The notes below the pieces were generated by a model, which saw only the letters and a list, made by a program, of their open reading frames with translations, was not told the origin of the DNA and made no database searches. The position numbers and the translations under genes were made by a program. A stretch of DNA of 10,761 nucleotides from contig CALEPR010000003.1 in NCBI GenBank assembly GCA_937910665.1, forward strand, positions 1 to 10,761. Direction: 5' to 3'. This document shows, one piece after another, positions 6,446-10,761 of the stretch. Numbering within the stretch: position 1 is the first letter of the stretch; each line of letters begins with the position of its first letter. Source of the DNA: an uncultured Selenomonadales bacterium. GTDB lineage: Bacteria > Bacillota > Negativicutes > Selenomonadales > Selenomonadaceae.

Positions 6446-9430
6446 CTAAATTTGGTCACCGCGAAGAACGTGATATATTTCAGTCAGGAAAATATTTGAA
6501 ATTTTTTTGCGGACTTCTTTGTTATCGAGCAGCAGACCGTAAAAATCTTTGTTTTGTTCATATCCGTCCGCAAGTGCTTCTTCTATGCAGTCGTCGTAGA
6601 AGAATTGAAAATCTTGAAGCGTGTTGTTTTTGGCACTTTTGGTCAACTTTTCTTTCAGATCTGCTGTTTCCAAAAGTAAGTCACGGATTTGCATAGCGGC
6701 TTTGGTAGCAAAATTCACTCCGTAATGCTTATTGTATAACGTATTCAACTCCTCTATAATTTGTGACAGGCGTTTTCGCTGTTCTTCTTCAACAGTTACA
6801 GGTTTCGGTTTTTTTATCGTAACTTTAGGTTTGGAATTTAATTCTGTGGTGTATTCGCCGATTTTTTCTTGTCGAAAATTGCTGACGGTAATTTTATCTG
6901 CAATATCAAAATTATTTCCGCCGCCGCTTATATGAATTTCATTTATGAGATATGTCAAAAAATTATACCGCTTGTGTAATTCAATATTTTCGTATGCGGT
7001 TGCCTGAATTAAAAATCCGTAACCTTTGATAAATTTACGAATATTTTTCAAAATGGAAATTTGTTCGAGTTCAGTTTTCAGGGAAATTTTTTTTGTAGCG
7101 GAATCAAGAAGTACCCACATATTTTGTTTGTCTTTTGCTGAGCGTTTTTCTTTGTAAAGATAGTTGTTAAATTTTTCAACATCATCTGCAATGAGAAAGT
7201 TATATGAATCCAATTTCCGTTCAATCTCTCTAATGTCGGAAGGTGAAACGGTTTCAAAAAGAATGGTGTCTTTGTAGTAGGGGGCAAATGCATTTTTTAT
7301 AACTTCATAATCGTTTTTGAAGTCCAAAATGAATGTACTTTTTTTGTACGGCGGGTATATTCGATTCAATCTTGAAAGAGTTTGAACAGCGGCAACACCT
7401 CTTAATTTTTTATCGACATACATCGCGACAAGTTTCGGCTGGTCAAAACCGGTTTGATATTTATTGGCGACAATCAACACTTGATAACAACTGCGATCAA
7501 ATTCAAATCTCAATTCTTCCTCTTTAATTTGGTTTATGCCAAATTCGGTGTATTCAACGGTTTTAACGGTTGCCTTTCCCGAAAAAGCCACGAGAGCTTT
7601 TATATCGGTGTATCCTTGTTTCTTGACATATTTTGAAAATGCTTGCTTGTATTTTATAGCCGCTTCACGCGAAGATGTGATTATCATTGCTTTAGCCGTT
7701 CCGTCAAGCAGATGTGCTATATTTGCTCTGAAATGTTCTATAATAATTTCGACTTTTTGAGTGATGTTTGTTGTGTGCAGATCTATAAAGCGAGCCATTT
7801 TTCTTTTGGCTGTAATTGTCTTTAATTCAGGGTCATCATCTATCGCTTTGTTTATATTGCAATAAGTTTTCCATGTAACGTAATTGTCGAGAACATTCAA
7901 AATATAGCCTTCTTCGATCGCTTGTTTCATGGAGTATAAATCAAAAGAAACTTTTTTACCGTCGGCGTTCAGAGTTCCGAAAAGCTGGAGAGTTTCGGCT
8001 TTCGGTGTAGCTGTGAAGGCAATAAATGAAACATTTGACTGCTTACCGCTTTTTTTGATTTCTTCGCGAATTTTATCTTCTTCGGTTTTTTCGTCCGAAT
8101 CATCTTCGGACAGAACATTTGTAACGGATTGCATGAGAGTTCCTTCGGTTGAGGAGTGTGCCTCGTCAATCAATACGGCAAAAGTTTTGTGGGTGAGATT
8201 TGAAAATAAACTTTGTTGCAGAATGTAATAAAATTTATGAATGGTTGTGACAATAATCTTGGTGTTCCCTTTGAGTGCCGTTGCCAAGTCAGAAGAATCG
8301 CATTTATCGTCCATAACTTGGACTTGACCGCTCTTATGTTCCATTCCGAGAATTGCTTCTTGCAACTGTCTGTCCACAACAATTCGATCCGTAATGACAA
8401 GCACCGTATCAAAAACGGTTTTATTTTTCGCATCGTGTACTGTTGACAAAATATGTGCAAGCCATGAAATGGTTTCCGTTTTTCCGCTGCCGGCAGAGTG
8501 TTCTATAAGATAGTTGCAAGACGAATGATTTATCATGACATCATTCATGACTTTTTCAACGGCACGGAGTTGATGGAAACGCGGAAAAATAACTTCGCGT
8601 GAAGTTTTTATTTTGCCGGTGTCGGCGTTTTTGCGTTCCTTTGTCTTTATGTAAATAAATCTCTCAATCAGGAACAAAATTTTTTCTTTCGTCCAAATTT
8701 TCTCCCACATATATGAAACATTGATTCCGTGTTCATTGTGCGGATTGCCTTTGCCGAAATTGTCACCGATGTTAAACGGATTGAAAAAAGAATTTTTCCC
8801 CGCCAATTTTGTGCAAAAGTATACTTCATTCAAATCCATAGCGAATGCCGCAAACACTCCGATTTTTTCTTTCAACAGTCGCGTTGAAGGATCACGCTCG
8901 TTTTTGTATTGCTTGATTGCGTCCTCATAATTTTGCCCGGAAGTATTGCATTTGAGTTCGACGGCAAAAATTGCAATTCCGTTCAAAAAAATTACAAGGT
9001 CTATTCGTTCGCCGGGTTTATGATAAACTTCCTCCATGACCGAAAAAATATTTTCGTAAAAATTTTTGACTGCGATGGGATTTTTTGTGCTGTCGGGCTT
9101 GCGAAACATCAATTTCAAAGTGTAACTGCCGTCAAATTCCACGCCATGTTTTATAACGTCAATTAAACCGCGATTCTCTTTGTTGATTTCTGAATTTATG
9201 TAATTGATAACCGTCTCGTCGGTATTCTCTCCGTAAAGTTTGCGGAGATTGTTCATGGTTTCGGCTTGTGTGTTGTTAAGAAATTTCAAAAGCAATTCTG
9301 TATCCATTGCCAAATTTGGAGAATATTTTTTTGCCGGACGAATCAAAAAGCCGTTGACTTCTTGCAAATGCTCCAAAATTATTTGCTGATAATCTTCCCT
9401 TTCTCGCAACAAGCCGCTTTTGATTGCCAT
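6446..9430 (-). CDS. hsdR: Type I restriction enzyme, motor/nuclease subunit HsdR
   Basis: This 994-residue protein is the translocating and cleaving subunit of a type I restriction-modification complex; it pulls DNA using ATP and cuts far from the recognition site. The N-terminal PD-(D/E)xK nuclease is seen as ERIDLVIF with D144, followed by FAVELK (E158, K160). The superfamily 2 helicase core follows: Walker A SAGSGKT (312-318), motif Ia VLVITDRIVVDRQL, DEAH (423-426 region) in VLIDEAHSS, motif III AFTATPK (471-477), motif V ANKYQTGFDQPKL and motif VI QTLSRLNR. The C-terminus is helical and would dock on the methylase core. Length is normal and no break is seen. ATG 9428-9430 follows the hsdS stop by 3 bases, and GGAGGA (9441-9446) inside hsdS serves as ribosome binding site. 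Its stop lies 11 bases before the metallopeptidase start. Confidence 0.95.
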   Translation of the reverse strand: MAIKSGLLREREDYQQIILEHLQEVNGFLIRPAKKYSPNLAMDTELLLKFLNNTQAETMNNLRKLYGENTDETVINYINSEINKENRGLIDVIKHGVEFDGSYTLKLMFRKPDSTKNPIAVKNFYENIFSVMEEVYHKPGERIDLVIFLNGIAIFAVELKCNTSGQNYEDAIKQYKNERDPSTRLLKEKIGVFAAFAMDLNEVYFCTKLAGKNSFFNPFNIGDNFGKGNPHNEHGINVSYMWEKIWTKEKILFLIERFIYIKTKERKNADTGKIKTSREVIFPRFHQLRAVEKVMNDVMINHSSCNYLIEHSAGSGKTETISWLAHILSTVHDAKNKTVFDTVLVITDRIVVDRQLQEAILGMEHKSGQVQVMDDKCDSSDLATALKGNTKIIVTTIHKFYYILQQSLFSNLTHKTFAVLIDEAHSSTEGTLMQSVTNVLSEDDSDEKTEEDKIREEIKKSGKQSNVSFIAFTATPKAETLQLFGTLNADGKKVSFDLYSMKQAIEEGYILNVLDNYVTWKTYCNINKAIDDDPELKTITAKRKMARFIDLHTTNITQKVEIIIEHFRANIAHLLDGTAKAMIITSSREAAIKYKQAFSKYVKKQGYTDIKALVAFSGKATVKTVEYTEFGINQIKEEELRFEFDRSCYQVLIVANKYQTGFDQPKLVAMYVDKKLRGVAAVQTLSRLNRIYPPYKKSTFILDFKNDYEVIKNAFAPYYKDTILFETVSPSDIREIERKLDSYNFLIADDVEKFNNYLYKEKRSAKDKQNMWVLLDSATKKISLKTELEQISILKNIRKFIKGYGFLIQATAYENIELHKRYNFLTYLINEIHISGGGNNFDIADKITVSNFRQEKIGEYTTELNSKPKVTIKKPKPVTVEEEQRKRLSQIIEELNTLYNKHYGVNFATKAAMQIRDLLLETADLKEKLTKSAKNNTLQDFQFFYDDCIEEALADGYEQNKDFYGLLLDNKEVRKKISNIFLTEIYHVLRGDQI

Positions 9431-9433
9431 AAC

Positions 9434-10726
9434 TCAACACTCCTCCACACGCTTTTTACCTGTCACATACTCATAAATCACAGATTTTTTATATTCGGCT
9501 AAAGTTTCAAGTTGCTTTTGCTTTTGTTCGATGAGTTCATCAATTTTTTTGCATTTGTCATCGAGAAAATCTGAAATGGCTTTTTGTTCGTCGAGCGGTG
9601 GGACGGGAACAGATATTCGCCCCAATAAATTATCACTAATTGCGGGATAACTTACTCCGGTAGAATATTCATTGACTATAGCTATAAAAAAATCAGATAT
9701 ACAAACATAGTAAAGATATTTTGGATAAATAACTTCAAGTGGCGTGTGTACCGAGAATCCGGTTGATACAACTATATTTGCTGATTCATCGATAAAAGCT
9801 ATGGCTCTCAAATAAGTTCTAACTGTTGAGATTATTGTATCGCCAACAGAAACCAGCCGTCTTGCTCGTGAAGGTGCAACATCAAAAGTCATTTCTTTGT
9901 AAGATTCAATGCCGACCATCGATTTTATAGAACTTATATCAACGTAGCGAAATTTATAATCTGGTGGTGTAGATTCGGATAAAATTTTTTCGTTTATTTT
10001 GGAAACATATTTCAATTTTGAAATTTTCCAATGCTTGGGGATTTCGCCAATCCGGTTAATGCCGCTGTCTTTCATTTCGGCTGTAGGATTTAAACCTTTG
10101 GTGACGGTTTCGGTTATCAGGGATTTTTTGTATTCCTTCAAAATCTCAATCTGATTTTTCACGCCGGAAATAATTTCGTCGATTTTCCCGCACTCCTTGT
10201 CAAGAAAATCTGAAATTGCTTTTTGTTCGTCAATCGGCGGGACGGGAATTTTAAATTTTTTTATAGTATTAGGAGACACTCCGCCAATTATTCCTGTTAA
10301 TTGTCTATCAAATTGAAGTTTAAAGATTGGAGAACAAATTGCATAGAACAAAAATTTTCCATTAACATCTTTAGGCACAAAAGCACAAAGTTTATTTACA
10401 AAAGCAACATTGCGAGTTAAATAAGCCTTCTTTCTTCCTGCACTGCCTCCTTCAATGCAAAGCAAAGTTGAACCTGCTGGAGCGATTCTAAATTTTGAAT
10501 TTTCAGGAACAAATAAACCATTTTCGTAGTTCGCAACGCAATAATCCAAACTAACATCTTTTGTAGCAATGTAAGGAATATTTCTTTCAACAGTGTAATT
10601 GTCTTTTTCTTCATCGCTAATGCTATTTCCGTTATAAATTTTTGAAAGATATTGTACACTAATAAATTTCCAATGCTTGGGGATTTCGCCAATCCGGTTA
10701 ATGCCACTGTCTTTTGTTTCAATCAT
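9434..10726 (-). CDS. hsdS: Type I restriction specificity subunit HsdS
   Basis: This 430-residue subunit reads the two halves of the DNA target for both methylation and restriction. It has the usual duplicated plan. Each half opens with KDSGINRIGEIPKHWK, runs through a variable target recognition domain, and closes with a conserved spacer containing VPP(I/L)DEQKAISDFLD and a long helix (KEYKKSLITETVTKG; AEYKKSVIYEYVTGK). The first half covers roughly residues 1-215 and the second the remainder. The two recognition domains differ, so a bipartite asymmetric target is expected; it cannot be read from the sequence. The start is ATG 10724-10726 with GAGG at 10737-10740; it matches the common family N-terminus MIETKDSGI. 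A TTG at 10748-10750 would add 8 residues and is less likely. The start overlaps the end of the upstream gene as ATGA. Confidence 0.93.
   Translation of the reverse strand: MIETKDSGINRIGEIPKHWKFISVQYLSKIYNGNSISDEEKDNYTVERNIPYIATKDVSLDYCVANYENGLFVPENSKFRIAPAGSTLLCIEGGSAGRKKAYLTRNVAFVNKLCAFVPKDVNGKFLFYAICSPIFKLQFDRQLTGIIGGVSPNTIKKFKIPVPPIDEQKAISDFLDKECGKIDEIISGVKNQIEILKEYKKSLITETVTKGLNPTAEMKDSGINRIGEIPKHWKISKLKYVSKINEKILSESTPPDYKFRYVDISSIKSMVGIESYKEMTFDVAPSRARRLVSVGDTIISTVRTYLRAIAFIDESANIVVSTGFSVHTPLEVIYPKYLYYVCISDFFIAIVNEYSTGVSYPAISDNLLGRISVPVPPLDEQKAISDFLDDKCKKIDELIEQKQKQLETLAEYKKSVIYEYVTGKKRVEEC
9561..9610 (-). repeat. hsdS internal repeat B, copy 2 (C-terminal spacer region)
   Basis: This 50-base stretch coding for the DEQKAISDFLD segment matches 10200-10249 with about 6 mismatches. 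The copies lie 639 bases apart in direct orientation. The repeat reflects the duplicated design of HsdS and could pair with its partner in homologous recombination. Confidence 0.7.
10025..10072 (-). repeat. hsdS internal repeat A, copy 2 (start of second half)
   Basis: This 48-base stretch coding for DSGINRIGEIPKHWK is identical to 10667-10714 except at one position (g at 10064, a at 10706). The copies lie 642 bases apart, a multiple of three, so recombination between them would keep the frame and delete one recognition domain. Confidence 0.85.
10200..10249 (-). repeat. hsdS internal repeat B, copy 1 (central spacer region)
   Basis: This is the partner of 9561-9610, with about 44 of 50 bases matching. 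It codes for the central conserved DEQKAISDFLD segment that separates the two recognition domains. The spacing of 639 bases keeps the reading frame. Confidence 0.7.
10667..10714 (-). repeat. hsdS internal repeat A, copy 1 (gene start)
   Basis: This is the partner of 10025-10072, with 47 of 48 bases identical. It encodes the beginning of HsdS just after MIETK. Near identity over third codon positions, where the two halves otherwise diverge, points to recent duplication or gene conversion. Confidence 0.85.
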
Positions 10727-10761
10727 TTTTTGGCTACCTCTTCGCTCCAATTCTCTATTTT
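10723..10761 (-). CDS. C-terminal end of the upstream gene, probably hsdM (partial)
   Basis: From the right edge the minus strand stays open in one frame for 12 codons, ending ENWSEEVAKK, with TGA at 10723-10725. This stop overlaps the hsdS ATG as ATGA. Such an overlap is typical of type I operons, where the methylase gene hsdM precedes hsdS. The remnant is too short to show any methylase motif, so the identity comes from position only. Confidence 0.4.
   Translation of the reverse strand, partial: KIENWSEEVAKK

Noticed and set aside
7929..8228. 99-codon open frame on the plus strand inside hsdR
   Set aside because: It is antisense to the conserved helicase motifs of hsdR, has no recognisable protein features and no convincing start signal; it is a frame shadow.
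10025..10714. CRISPR or tandem repeat array from the recurring 48-base word
   Set aside because: Only two copies exist, 642 bases apart, both coding for the conserved HsdS segment; this is a gene-internal duplication.

Overview
The window looks like an accessory region of a low-GC bacterium. It is AT-rich, has strong AGGAGG-type ribosome binding sites, sigma-70-like promoters, and uses TAA/TGA/TAG as ordinary stops. A Bacillota (Firmicutes-type) host fits best, but the sequence does not fix the genus. Every recognisable gene belongs to partition, reverse transcription/DNA processing or restriction; no core housekeeping operon is visible. The region could be part of a plasmid, an integrative element or a defence island.

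Left part (1-2030, minus strand): a ParA-type ATPase is followed with no gap by a small ribbon-helix-helix protein. This is the layout of a type Ib plasmid partition cassette. The DNA on both sides of the cassette carries TAGTA/TACTA repeats, including a shared 12-bp word. A perfect 12-bp palindrome covers the -10 box of the parA promoter, so it is a good candidate operator and/or centromere. A hairpin follows the cassette. Upstream lies a separate minus-strand gene for a DUF3102 protein with its own promoter and terminator.

Middle (2060-4899, plus strand): a two-gene unit encodes an exonuclease III/AP-endonuclease family protein and a 682-residue group II intron-type reverse transcriptase. 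The two genes overlap by ATGA. The reverse transcriptase continues into a maturase-like (X) region, a degenerate HNH zinc region and a C-terminal domain resembling DUF7662. No intron RNA can flank it on the 3' side, because the next gene ends 17 bases away. An AP-endonuclease coupled to a reverse transcriptase recalls the enzyme pair of LINE-type retrotransposons. This is the most promising candidate for an undescribed system here.

Right part (4917-10761, minus strand): a type I restriction operon reads, in transcription order, the last 12 codons of a gene that is probably hsdM, then hsdS, hsdR and an ImmA/IrrE-type metallopeptidase gene. The last gene is split by a single in-frame TAA in the middle of its helix-turn-helix segment. 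hsdS carries near-identical repeats in its two halves, which could allow recombination between specificity domains. The two halves of the window converge between 4899 and 4917.
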